A stretch of 64,000 nucleotides of DNA, taken from NCBI GenBank assembly GCA_015499995.1, contig JADNRV010000016.1:434001-498000 (forward strand), in the 5' to 3' direction. Source of the DNA: Flammula alnicola (taxonomy: Eukaryota > Basidiomycota > Agaricomycetes > Agaricales > Strophariaceae). Below, piece after piece: positions 1-12,194 of this stretch (position 1 is the first letter of the stretch; every line of letters begins with the position of its first letter). The position numbers and the translations under genes were made by a program. The notes under the pieces were generated by a model. The model saw only the letters and a list, made by a program, of their open reading frames with translations, did no database searches and was not told the origin of the DNA.

Positions 1-1194
1 CAGAGAGCAGACCGCTGAAATCTTCTTCGAGTCCTTCAATATCAAAGGATTGTACATTGCCGTCCAAGCCGTGCTTGCCCTCGCCGCATCGTGGTCATCC
101 AACCGTGTCACCGATCGTACTCTCACTGGAACCGTCATTGACTCGGGCGACGGTGTCACCCATGTCATCCCCTGCGCAGAGGGCTACGTCATCGGCAGTG
201 CGATCAAGCACATCCCCATCGCCGGGCGCGATATCTCGCAGTTCGTCCTGAACCTCATGCGCGAAAGAGGAGAGATGACCAACGTTCCGCCTGAGGATCA
301 GCTTAAGGTCGCGAGTAAGGTGAAGGAGAACTATAGCTACGTCTGTCAGGATATCGTCAGGGAGTTCAGGAAATACGATGAAGAGCCACTCAAGTACTTT
401 GAGCGATACGAGGGAGAGTACAGCGTCACAGGAAGGGTGCGTTGTATTGTTATGCTGTCGACCTTTGTTTAACATTTGAAACAGAAATACGGTGTGGACG
501 TCGGTTATGAGCGCTTCCTTGCCCCAGAGATCTTCTTCAACCCAGAGATCTATTCCTCCGACTTCCTTACCCCTCTTCCTAACATTGTCGATGAAGTCAT
601 TCAACAATCTCCTATCGATGTTCGTCGTGGCTTGTACAAGGTAATATTCTTACCCTCTCGTGTCAGCTTTCCCCCTCTTACAGAACGTCATCCAGAACAT
701 CGTACTGTCAGGAGGGTCTACCATGTTCCAGCACTTTGGTAACCGCCTCAAGCGCGACCTGAAGCAACTCGTCGACCGTAGACTCGACGCGAGCGCCGTA
801 GCGAGCGGCAGTGCCCAAAAGGTCAGTCCACAATCTCCATTTATTAATGGACTGACGAACTGATCCGAATTTGTTCTCAATACAGTCGTCCGGTGTAGAA
901 GTCGACGTTATCTCTCACAAACGCCAACGGTTCGTAATTCGTTTTACCCCAATCCACGCTGAGCTGACCTGGTTCACTGGACTTGCAGGTATGCTGTGTG
1001 GTTCGGCGGTTCCCTCCTTGCGTCGCTTGTGAGTCAACAGTCCCAATACCTTATAGGTTTAATATTGGTTCAATCATGCTGATTGTGCAATCTTCCAGCC
1101 CGATTTTTATACTTCCTGCCACACGAAAGCACAGTACGACGAGGTTGGTCCAAGTATCTGCAGACGTTACCAAATCTTCGGCAGCTCTACGTAA
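1..1194 (+). CDS. ARP3: Actin-related protein 3 (ARP3), 3' part
   Basis: C-terminal half of Arp3, one of the two actin-like subunits of the Arp2/3 complex that nucleates branched actin filaments at cortical patches. The window opens inside an exon (frame starts at base 2: [12 protein letters not shown]). Readable exons are 1-436, 485-640, 684-821, 886-929, 989-1028 and 1098-1194, all with GT-AG borders. Diagnostic stretches are the phosphate-2 loop region ([13 protein letters not shown]), the nucleotide-site segment [15 protein letters not shown], the hydrophobic [12 protein letters not shown] and the C-terminus [10 protein letters not shown] followed by TAA. The Arp3-type insert and the ending distinguish it from actin and Arp2. 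No frameshift is seen. The 5' part lies outside the window. It is convergent with the SelO-like gene, with about 195 bp between the two stops. Confidence 0.96.
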
Positions 1195-1388
1195 GGATAT
1201 GATAGGACCAACACCTGTAGCGGTACCAGAGCCCAATATCATGTTTGTAAATCCTCTCTGTTTCATACATCGAGTCAATGGAATGAATGAGTATACGGAA
1301 AACACAAATCGAGGTAGAACAGGAGGAGGGTATAATTGCTACACCCATATCGTACAAGAAACTTCTGCTCGTTCCATTTGTTTAAGAT

Positions 1389-4114
1389 CTAACTTGAACA
1401 ACTGCACTGGAATCCAAGCATCTTCTTCTCTCCAAGGCTGCAGTATCTTCTCTCCTCCCTCTCCTCTTTACTTAGCTCCGATTCAGGTCGTTCGTCGCCT
1501 TCTACGCCCCAAGGTTCATATGGATTGCATGCCATCTATTCAAAGTGGTTCAAACAAAGTACTTCCATCAGCACATTATAGATAGGCGAGCAGAAAATAG
1601 AGAGACACGCACATGCATCACCTTTGCCAACACCCTCTTCCCACTATCCGAGTCTCGCTCCACCTTCGCGATGACTTCTTCCAGAACCCACTGCCTCAAC
1701 ACGAACCTGGGGTTCGCAGCCTTCATCTCCTTCTCCCTCGCTGCATCGACATCCTCCACACCAGCCCATTCGGTTTCTTTCTCGCTTCGAATGCGTTGAG
1801 TGTACCGCTCAAGCCACGCGAGCCACTCGCCCGTCGCTGTGCCGTGGTCCAGCCTCTCTGGGTTTGCTGTCGGGCTCAAGAGTTTGGTTATGAAGTCGTG
1901 CAGGGCCGGCGAGAAAGCGTCAGTGGATTTGTCAGCCGCATCGACTTGATCCATGAACGAAGGCTTGAAGAAGGACAGCGTGCGGAACGTCGAGTGGAAG
2001 TCAAGGTTTTGTTGCTCCATCAGCTCGAGGAGAGGCTTGAAAAACTGCGACTCGTCGCTCGTGTCTTGTCGGCGCAACCCCAGACGCTATATATCCCTCA
2101 TCAACACCAGCAGCAATGCCCGCCCTCAAGGAGATTTACGTACCTTGCGCATAAGCCGCCCGTAATCCACAGCGGTAGTCTCTTGAACGACCTTGTCGGC
2201 CTCGTCTCGGAGCAACTCCTGGGCTTTCTTCCTCCATTCCTCGATCTTTTCTGGAGTGGCTTCATCTGCCCACCCAGCAGAGACGGCTTTGCCTCCCAAC
2301 TCGGCTTCGGCGCCGATCAGGGGGGCGAGAGCGTCAAGTAAAGCACGGACGGCGTAGACTCTGTGTTTGAAATATTGTTTAGTAGCAGAATGGGTTCATT
2401 GAGTTATTGAAGACTTTACATCATGTTGGGTTGGAACTGGAAAAGAGAATAGGGATCGTCAAATCGTAATGTAAAAGGATAGAAAGAAAAAAAAAGTACC
2501 TTGTAAGCATATCGGCCACCCTCGTCTGTGTGATTGCAGATGTGGTGTGAATCAAATACGTCCATGAATGCATAAGGACCTGGGGAAATTATGTTATTTT
2601 ATCAAGTCTGGAGATTTTTAGCCTGATAAGCAGACATACCGTAGTCGATAGTCAACCCAAGGACTGAAACACTTTGGAAGATGAATTGGGACGCATATGC
2701 ATCTTTTCAGAAGAAGAAAAACATACTTGTCGGTGTTAATAACACCATGCATAAACCCATATGCCTGCCATCCGGCCACCATCTTCGCGTTCCTCCTCGC
2801 TACATCGAGAACCAACTCGGAGCCCCATGATTTCCCTGGCTCAATGCCCAACCTCAGCACGTTACCAGCAACCCATTCGCCCAGGATCCTCAAGCCATCC
2901 CAGTGAGGCTTCTGCTGCCCTCCGCCGAAGAAATACATATTAGTGGGACCGTTGAACGCCTCAAAGTTTCCTATACGAATGAAAGAGGGCGCAATTCGGG
3001 CCAGCACAGACGCTGTCTCGACCCGTTCGCGTTGGACGGGCAGGTTAGGAAGGGATATAAGGGACAACGAGCGCGAGGTGGGTATATGGAGGGCTTCCAT
3101 TGCTGTTTTATTGTTGTAAATATATTTATTTTTTAGGAAATCGGAATACAATGTACCTTCAGAGCATAGATATTCACGAATAGAGGACCTAACGACGGCC
3201 AATCCGTCTGCACTTCGCGAGAAAGGCGTGCGGCCGGAACCTTTCAGCTGGATCTCATAGGTAAGGTCAGGATCCGAAGGGTGTGGAGTGACGTCTGGAA
3301 ATAAATTTGGGGCTCAATCGCTGAGCGATCATCACAAAAATATTCTTACGGATGGTTATTGCGCGTCCGTCTCCGAGCTGACCTGCCCAGGAGCCGAATT
3401 GGTGGCCGCTATAGCGAAGCGACCATGGCGCAAAGGGTATTGCATCAGCATCCTCAGGTGGAGACATGAGGGCATATTGGCCACTAAGCACGTCAATTAG
3501 ATCTTGGCGCGCGTCGACAATTTCCTTAATGTCCGAAGGCTGGGGATCACCTTCATCGTCGAATTCATGGGCTAGACTTGGGGTTCCGATGATAGCAAAG
3601 GCGTCTCCGACATCCAAGTGAGGGACACAGTCCCTTAAACCGGTTTCGGAAATTCCAATGAGGTCTAGCGGTTGGTCCCTGTTTTTTGCCGCGTATTTCC
3701 GGAGAGGCGCAGTGGGGTGGGATGGATGGGAAGGCAGTGAATGAACGGCTTCTCTTTCAGCAAGCCATTTCTCTATGTAGGAACTTTGTGGATCATCCGA
3801 GGCCGGAATAGGGGCCTCGATTGCATAGGGAAACGGAACGGGGAACGGAGAAACATGAGAGAAATGGCACGGGGCCTGTAAAAGCTGCAGGGGGTTCTTT
3901 CAGTTTTGATAAGAAATGTTCTGGAAGAAAGACATACACGAGCTCTGCGCTGCAAACTCGGTGACTCGACGAGGACTTTAGTGCGGAAATTGTCCGTTGA
4001 TGGGGTATGAACATCTGGGGTCAAATTGTGTATCAGAAGCTGAGATTTAGATGGAAGGGGTAAGGCGGAAATCGGATATTTTTTGTAGGCCATGCTGGAC
4101 TTGAATAATGGCAT
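1389..4114 (-). CDS. FMP40: SelO/Fmp40-family protein AMPylase (YdiU/UPF0061), Cys form
   Basis: Member of the SelO/YdiU pseudokinase-fold family, which transfers AMP to Ser/Thr/Tyr of target proteins; the yeast homologue Fmp40 is mitochondrial. Family blocks in order: [67 protein letters not shown] then [11 protein letters not shown] (metal-binding Asn/Asp), and the C-terminal [15 protein letters not shown]. At least seven introns interrupt it. The exon at 2086-1622 splices to a last exon, 1535-1389, giving VLAK joined to MACNPYEPW and ending QCSCSS-stop. The Cys-Ser-Ser end matches the position of selenocysteine in animal SelO. The start is either ATG 4114 (MPLFKSSM...) or the downstream ATG at about 4093 (MAYKKYPIS); no clear presequence decides between them. 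It diverges from the large low-complexity gene. Confidence 0.92.
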
Positions 4115-5313
4115 GAAAGATAGAAAGAGAGTCCATAGACGGACTGACCTACTCTATTTGTCTCTCTTGCGCGTTGCGACAGTCACGCGTCCTCCGCTTA
4201 TATAATGTCCATCGCACACGCGCCATTTGATATCGCGTCTTGAACTTCCTCTTTTGAAACTTGCCCCGTACCATCCTCTTGTTGTATACCCCATTTTCAA
4301 CGATAACAGTCCCGTGTCACACCGATGGTCCTCCAGCACCCTGGACCCTGCTATGCACGGCGACCAGTCGAAAACAAGGGCAAAATCCCTTAACCAACAT
4401 ATCCATGGCAATTCTTTCACATAGCCAGAATTGCTCGTGTCTCATGTTCTCTTACCCAGAAGCACGATCGCCACGCGTTGGCACCCATCTTGTTATCTCA
4501 CAGCCTTCTCATGTCCCCCATGGCGCGCTGTGACTCGATGGAAGGGACTTGAAAAACAAGGATATCGTAGGTCACGTGCTTGGCGTGGCGCGCTTTGCGC
4601 TTTCACCAATTTACCACCTTTGGATATGTGGGTGATTAGCCTCGACAACAACAAAAAAAATCAAAACTCCGCCGTCCGCTCTTGTTCTGCCCCTTTCACT
4701 TTAGATCACACCTATCTAGACGTTTATACGCTCATCTGTTGAAGGCGCCCACAAATTGGGCATGACTTGGGCGAAAGCACAGATTTCGACCCCACGCCAC
4801 TCATCATCACTCCAGATTCGCCATTAAAACTCAGTCTCTACAGGGACAGGGTACAGAGACCATACACTACCAAACACGCTTTGATTTGTCTGACTCTTGC
4901 ACAGCGCAGCAACACTTGAGCACCGTTCTTCTTTTCCCCCATCGTCTCTGAACAAGAAAACTGTTAGTGCTGTTGTAAGTTCGCCGTAATTGTCTGCACA
5001 GCGGGGGGGAAAGGCTCACAAGGTCTCTAGACATGCTTTGGCGATTTCAGTTGCGTTCAAGACACTCGCCATCGTATTCTACTCTCTCAGCTCCGCCATC
5101 AATCTTGTCTTGTCTGTTGCCAACGACTTCAGTTCAGTGGCGAGCGGGCCATCAACACCCCCTCCCCCATTCTACGGCGTCTCAGGAGAGATCGTCCGAT
5201 CTCTCTACCCGATTGCTATTAGCACCAATCTCTATCTTCCCATCGCCACTCACCCCAACCTCTCCACCCTGTCGCTCACCCCTTCACCACCTATCCTAGT
5301 GGATGACTCCTCG
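4115..5313. other. Intergenic region between divergent genes
   Basis: About 1.2 kb separating the SelO-like gene (-) from the large low-complexity gene (+). It is pyrimidine-rich in the second half, as fungal promoters and leaders often are. A frame without ATG is open from about 4990 to 5403 and encodes a hydrophobic stretch (HALAISVAFKTLAIVFYSL). This could be an upstream coding exon of the + strand gene entered from an unseen first exon, with a possible acceptor CTGCACAG ending near 5001. No other gene was recognised. Confidence 0.5.
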
Positions 5314-8300
5314 ATGCTTCAGTCATCTCTAAAGGACATCGATATCAGTCCGATAGCAAATAATGCGGTATGCCTGTCTTTTTCGACAACATTTGAGGTC
5401 TAAAAAGCGCTCACATTGTGATCGATCGTCATCTACAGGACTCGACCAGCACCAATGGCAAGAGCAAAGACAGAAGCAAAGCCATAAGCACCCCGCACAC
5501 ATATACTCTGTCATCGCCGTTCTTAACTGAGGAACAGGCTATTGACGCACAGCTCTTTGACGCCGCCATTAAGAACTCTAGATTTAGTCTTTTAAAGGAA
5601 ACAAGCGAGAAGACAATATTTAGCACTCCAGGAGTAGGCAGTTCCTCGTCGGCAAACGCGTCATCGAGCGAGATCCCGAGGAGCGGAATCGAGCACGTCG
5701 CTGTACCGCCTGTCGATCAGAAGATTTTCAACTTCACGGACCTCAGACCGACCAACGCCACTCCACCACCTACCACCCCAACTTCGACGGCTGTCGATGC
5801 TTCAGACAGAGCTCTTCCAGTCGCTGGATTGGGATCAGTGCTCATCAGCCCGCTGTCTCGACTATCCGACGACATCTCGAAAGAAGAGGAGCGACCGGAT
5901 CCGTCAACGGCTCCATCTCCACGGCGGATCGCAGGGAGTCGCAGAGTCGCTAAGTCATCCACGAAGCAGGCGCCAGCGATGCCTCAGACCCCCACGCCAT
6001 ATGTCTCTGAGCTCAACAATGCCTTGGATTACTCGTTAACCGATGCAGCTCCTCCGGCCTCTCCAACATCTCTTGCCTCTCCAACCTCCCTACCACGCCG
6101 ATGCCTTCCCGACCTATGGCCGGCTGTGACGGGCTTATCGTGCCCGCGTTGCGAACGCGAAGAGAGAGATCGACCTACTCCGTAAACAGCAAGACGAGAT
6201 TTCACCACAAACGACCCCCGAAGTACAAGCAGTGCCCGATGTTCCAGCAATGCAACCCGCGAAGGACTCTACCTCAGAGGACAACGATGAGATCGTCGAC
6301 ACGCCTATGGCTACATCAACCGCACGAAGCAGGGTAGAAGCACTCTTAAAATCAGCCAAGTTGATCGACGAGGCTCTGGGTCTACCCCATCCTTCTCTGC
6401 ATCCGTTTACGCCACCTCCATACGATGCGTCATCCGATTCCCCAGCAACTCTTTCCGACGTTCGAACAAAACCCAGGACGAACAGACCACCGGCACAGTT
6501 ACGACCGAAATCTTCGGTCGCTCCGGCCCCAACTCCTGTTCCTACATCCTCTCCTCATGCCGCAACGACAAAGGATCTTACAGAACGCGACCTATTCTAC
6601 CTCGCCAGAGGAATCGATGCCCGCCAATCACCAGAACCAACGTCCGCACTTCCCAATAAGATTATCGACTGGACCATGTCCGACACTCCGCACTTCGATC
6701 CCAAAAGCGCGGTCGCCACCGATAGTAATTTTATTATGGGTGGCGACAACATAAGCGGTCTACGCGACTACCGCGGATCGAGTGCCTCACAGAATATCGA
6801 CATGGATAAGCTTACTATGCTCGCTCAAGTCGCGTCTATGCAGACAAATTGGCATCGCGACCCCAACGCGGCTCTGGAATCAGACGAGGAGGACATGTAT
6901 GAGGTAGAAATTCAAGCGGCGCCACAGGAGCAGGAGACAAACGCGGGTAGTTCGAGCGCCTCGATGAATGTGAAGCCCGCGGACGACAACTCTATGGAGG
7001 AAACGCCGCAAGTAATCCAGCAAGAGGCAAGTACGAGTGTCCAGCAGGCGCCGATGAAAATGGAGTTGGAAGACGGTGAAATTGTTTCCGAGACCGCGAA
7101 CCAGCAGCAACAAAGACAGCCAAAGCCTATTCGCAACGGGCTGCTGAGTATAAAGCTCAAGGATGAAAGCGACGATGAAGACGAATTGGCCGCTCTTCTC
7201 AATCGGTTGACCTTGAGGAAGGTCACCGCGAAGGCGGCTGATGCTAAAACCGATGCATTCTCCTCTCCTCAGCATGTTATCGACACAGGAAAGAGTGTCA
7301 ATGCGACTTCCGCTCCTACTTCGCTGACCGGACGTACTACCGAAGGCGATGCTTACAACACGACATTGTTGTCGATACCGTCACATCGGACAGCCGGGCT
7401 GAATGGAAGTGCCGGACGTTCCGGAGTCGCGGTCAATTGCGCGCCTGCCTCGACGGATGCAAAGCAGTGCAGTACGACTGCCACTTCCAAAGGAGCAACT
7501 AATCCCGACGTCACTGAAGCTAAAGACGATGGTAATATGGCACTCGATACTTCGCAGGTGAGTTTCAGTAATGCGGCATCGCTGAGGACTTATGATCTGA
7601 TCCTTGGCTGCTAATAGCCTCCACAAAATGGCAACAACATACTTGAATCGAACACTGCAGGTTCGGCTGGTACGTTCAAGTTTACAAACATCAATGTAAC
7701 TCTCGCATTCTTCAGACGTATAACTTCTTCTCATCGCATTTGATTTTGAATTTGTAGAATCTTCCCATCAGGGAATTCACCCACCGGCGTTTGGCTATAG
7801 CAGTCGACGTCTGCCTGCCGGACTCTCAAAAAATAAGCGAGCTCGAAAATACGGAAAGCCAAAGCTGGATATCGACGAGGAATTGCTTGCCACCCTTCTG
7901 GAAAGCTTGGAATCCAATCCACCAGAAGATGTGCAGTGGGACACAGATTCTCCGACAGAGGCCATCGAGGAGAGCACTCACGCTCATGCAGTGTGCGAGG
8001 CACTTGCGCCCCACCTCAATCTCAACAAGACTCGCAGTCGAATGGCACTAGGAACAAGATAAGGTCAGTAACCTATACCTTCAATTCCAACAACATTCGA
8101 TTAATCTTATCTTTGAACAGTAGTTTGAGTGGACTCGCACTGCCTGACTCTGATTTTTGGACCAAAGCGCAAGAATATCGACAAGGTGCCGAGCGAGATT
8201 TTTCTGGCCATTTCCTAAGTGCTAATTGATTGACAGCTCCTGCAGCCACGGCCACGAATCGCCACGCCGATTTTCCGTCACAGCAACCCGACCAATCTCC

Positions 8301-11300
8301 CAATGCCACCCTTTCTTCAGAGGGTTCAGAGTACCGGGAGACGTCGGGTTGGGCTCCACACGTGCATCACCTGAAGAAGCTCTTCCCGATAGTCTGGCTG
8401 GTAACAATAACGGTGTCTACGGGTCGTACGACGGGCCTCAACCTGACACATACCAGCCGAACCCATCTCCCAATGCCGCCCAGTCGTTAACGGGTACAGA
8501 GTACCGGGAGATGGTTCGGGAGACCGATGCCAACAGCGACCATGTGGACTCGGACGCTGGTGGAAAATCCGCCATGAATTCCTTGAGTGGTTTGACACTC
8601 GATCTTGATTATTCGGCTAGAGACAGCATGCCGCAGTTCGAACTCGATCCTGCCCTAGAGCACCATCAGTCAGAAGATGAGGCTGCGATAGGTCGACTTC
8701 AATTCCGGCTGAGCTCGCCCGCGACGAACGACAACAAGACCAGTCTCCAAAACGGTGTCCTCGCCTCATACTATAGCGGCGAAACTGCAGACAGCTACCC
8801 GTACGGGGTCGCAACTCCAAGAGCCGGCAGTCCAGTCCCAGACCATCTGACCGACACAAGACCCACAGCTCTCGGGCCGACAGCCCCAATAGTTTCGCCA
8901 ACGCCAGCACAAAACTCTGCTGCTACACGATGGGAGGAACTTGAAGTTGAAGAGAAACTGAATGGCGCACCGCCTCCTATGGGACCACAGGCCGTACCGC
9001 TAGCAACTACTTCAGGATTCGCCAATCAAGCCAATTATTCGCCAGGCTCAAGTGAGCTGCACAGTCCAGAGTTGGCACCCGTGTCACCTCCAATCCAACC
9101 AGAGACCATTTCCGATATCGCTGCCAGCCATGCTGCCTCGACCGCACCTGCAGCCTCGACAACCTTCGGCCCTCCACATTTGGATACCTCCGTAACCGTA
9201 GACATCTCCACGGCGCGCAAGTTTTCAAATTCGGCGTCGTCGGCGGCGACAACCAATGTACCAAACGAAAATGCTGGTGCGGTCTCATCAGCGCCTTCTG
9301 TTCCGGCAAATACACAGCGCATTTACCGCAGCCCGACACCTGAAGGTTGGGACCATATCGACGTATCAGACTTCCCCATCCCTCCCAACTCAGAATTTGC
9401 AGTACCGGTGCTGCAACCCGAAATGCAGCAAACATTAAACGGTCAAAGTGGTCCTCGCGTAGTCGCCTCGCCTCATTTTCGTCCTACCGAGCCAGCTTAC
9501 TCCTCTCCAATGAGACCCGCGACGTTCAGTTTCGGCATAGAGAAGGATCAGACGAAGACATTGTCTCCTACTCTGTGAGTTACTTAGCTCGTAAACCAAG
9601 CAACTATCATTTCTAAATTGCTTGTTGCAGTGTACCCTTGGGCGACTTTGATGAGCCGATGCCATTATCATCTCCTCTTCCTCCGCAAAGCAACCCCGTG
9701 CAATTGACGACGCCCCAATATCCGTAAGTTCTTACATCGTTATTTAACTAGGTCATTCGATCTAACGAGATTGTGTAGTACATCTAATCCTGGCACCTCT
9801 GTCTCTGACGTTGAGATGCTTTCGCCTCCCCTTCTTCCCAAAAATCCTCCAGAGTGGCCAACGCACATGTAAGTGTCATTTGTTACTAAACTGAAGGTCA
9901 TTCTACTTAACTGTGATGTCTCAGCACATCCGTATTTGCCTCTTCCTCCGATGAGGAGATGCGCCCGGCTTCCGTCCCCCCTCAACATCACTCAGAATGG
10001 TTCACGCCTTTGCCTTGGTGAGTTTCATATTTTTCACCAACTCAAGAATATTCTGTCTAACCCTGGTGAATCAGGATGCCGATCGTCAACGCAAATATAT
10101 TTAGCATTTACTACGAAGACAAGTCAGCGATGGAGGTGGATTGCCAACCAATTGCGCCAGACTTTGCGGAGAAGGTTACACAGACCATTCCTGTTGCAGC
10201 GGCTTATGCTCTCCCCCAGACTTTCCAAGCGCCGAACGTCCTATATGCTGCATGTATTTTCACCCCTGTCGTCTCGACATATGCCCAGGAAGCCCCACAA
10301 CCTCACCAACAAGAGCAGGTTCCTGACTTCCTGAATCGATTTCTCGCTACGGATAGCATACCCCCCACCGCCTTTTTCGATTACGCAGGAGAGAGGGTCC
10401 AGCAATTATTGCCTGTTCAAACTCATCCTTTCGAAGCTCATCTAAATCCTGTTGCCGAAACGAAGGCATCTGCCAAATTTCAGGAGGTAGAACAAGCGGT
10501 CCAGCAAGAGGCGAGACAAGTCGAGCCGATAGGGCGGGTCGAACGGAAGACGGAGCAATCCAAGTATCTACCACAGTTTAAACAGGAAGCCAGACAGGGC
10601 GAACAGGTTCAGCAAGTCGAGCCAATGGCAGACGAAGCGGGCGAGCGGGAATCGGACGCTAACCATGACATCGGATCACACTTAGACCCTCCTGAGGCAC
10701 CGCTAAATATCATCACGAGCACCTTAGTAATAAGGACGAGGAGGAGATCGCGTTCTGCGCGCGAGTCAATATCGTCTGGCCCTTACTTGCAGCAGCTGGG
10801 GAAGAAGCGTGTGCGATCAAAACACGCCCGTGCCATCAAATCGGATACCCTTCGTATTCAGATCTCAAACGTCGTGTCACCTACTGCGACTGTCGACAAA
10901 GACCAATCCCAACAAATAGATCCTACTTGCTTTGAAAAGGACGGAGAACAGGATAGTACATCCCCCGAACAGCCCTCCTCGGAGAGGTCCTCTGAATCCA
11001 CAAAGGACTGCCCAGCAAAGGACTGCTCGGAAGCGGACAGACGTTCGGCAGAGGAGGACTTGGCAGCGCAGGAAGAAGCGGAAGTGAAGGACTGTTTGCT
11101 GGCGCAGGAAGACCCGCAAGCACAAGAGGATTCGCCAGCAGAGGACTGTTCAGCCAGATCCGCTGAGCAGTCCTCTGTTGGCGAGGCCTCGGGCGACCAA
11201 GCCGTGGGACAGCCCTCCACCGATTTGCCAGAGGGTCCCCAGCCACAGGCGCAAAATCGTCAACCCTCAAAGTCGCTACCTGCCCAACATAACATACGCG

Positions 11301-11515
11301 CTCAACAGAAGATGCCAATTCCAGCCGCGATTCAAGCTTCTGTCCGGGACTACTTGCCTCATCAACATCGCAACATTTGCTTTCCTGGCGCCTGGCCTGG
11401 CGCGCCGCCCGACGTGACGCAAATGGATGTACGAGCTGCACTACGACAGATGGTTGACCCCTACCGTGTCCTCCATGCTACCGTTCGACGTACACTCAAC
11501 CGCCTTCGCCGCTGA
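5314..11515 (+). CDS. Very large low-complexity (Ser/Pro/Gln/Glu-rich) protein, unknown function
   Basis: Not recognised. Reading frames with strong coding character run in series, separated by GT-AG introns: 5368-5438, 7558-7617, one ending just before 7760, and short ones near 8065-8120, 8187-8237, 9575-9637, 9723-9780, 9869-9924 and 10020-10074. The stop is TGA at 11513. The product is about 1,900 residues, rich in S, P, T, A, Q and E, with no confident domain. A basic patch (SKNKRARKYGKPKLD) lies near 7850, and a helical stretch (RVANAKREIDLLRKQQ) near 6160. The C-terminal third is acidic and carries degenerate KDC-x-A-x-E repeats (10990-11170), ending in a short possibly folded tail (DVRAALRQMVDPYRVL). 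The frame must shift by one missing base near 6095, 6125, 8010 and 8360. The start is uncertain: ATG 5314 is the first in frame. It could be two genes. Confidence 0.6.
8253..8515 (+). repeat. Imperfect tandem duplication inside the low-complexity gene
   Basis: Two related blocks lie 170 bp apart: CCCAATGCCACC...GTACCGGGAG ending at 8340 and CCCAATGCCGCC...GTACCGGGAG ending at 8510. The translations SPNATLSSEGSEYRE and SPNAAQSLTGTEYRE are clearly related, but they sit in different frames in the sequence as given. An offset of 171 (57 codons) would put them in the same frame, which fits one missing base between them. Confidence 0.7.
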
Positions 11516-12194
11516 CTCTATTATATTTGCTTCCATCTTTCTCGTTGGCTACCTACTGTTATTTTTATCTAATCAATCGTAAGTCCATCTTACTATCGAC
11601 TGCCATCTTGATCTAGAGCTAACCTGATAACTCAGTCATTGTATTTGTTTTCGCGTCGTGTTATTCTCCAAGGAGATGATTTAAATTGCTATCCTGGTAA
11701 GAGTTACAACCCTCCTTTATTCGTATCGACGGTCCTGATCAAGTGAACCTTAGCCTGCTTTGCGCTTGCTTTCCTGTTGTGTATCACCTATATCGCTAGC
11801 ACATCTATCCAGCATTTGTAACACTATCACGGACCTTCAGCTGTGTTCATTATCTCTGCATTTTCGTCCACCTTTCTCATAACCTCAGGACCGACTTTAT
11901 GGTCACCGCTGAGTTCCTTGTTTTTGTTTTTTTACTAGTCTTCGCTCTTGGTTCCTGGATTGTGTTTTCCCTCGCTTATCGAATAATAAACTTGCAGGTA
12001 TTCTTGCGTCGTTATGAGGTCATTGATCCTCATACGGCTTTGAAGATTTTCTTTGCTCTCGGATCTATATGTTGAGTAAACGCATAAGATAAACGCACGT
12101 CTTGAGGTAAGGTATGTTGACAAATCGATTGAATTAGGAACAGAAAAGCAAGCAACATAAACAAGACAACGAGACCAGAGAAGATTCGTAGGGA
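11516..12194. other. Intergenic region (convergent 3' ends)
   Basis: About 680 bp of T-rich sequence between the stop of the large + strand gene and the stop of the first aspartic protease on the - strand. It contains intron-like GTAAG...CAG pieces (for example 11580-11635), so a spliced 3' UTR is possible. No gene was recognised. Confidence 0.5.

Noticed and set aside
95..607. 170-codon - strand frame opposite ARP3
   Set aside because: Shadow of the conserved Arp3 exons; it crosses a real intron.
4990..5403. Hydrophobic open frame as a separate small membrane protein
   Set aside because: It has no ATG before 5314 and leads by a good donor into the large low-complexity gene, so it is noted only as a possible upstream exon.
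11580..12180. Intron-like GTAAG...CAG pieces after the large gene's stop
   Set aside because: They could be 3' UTR introns, but no coding frame follows, so no gene extension is called.
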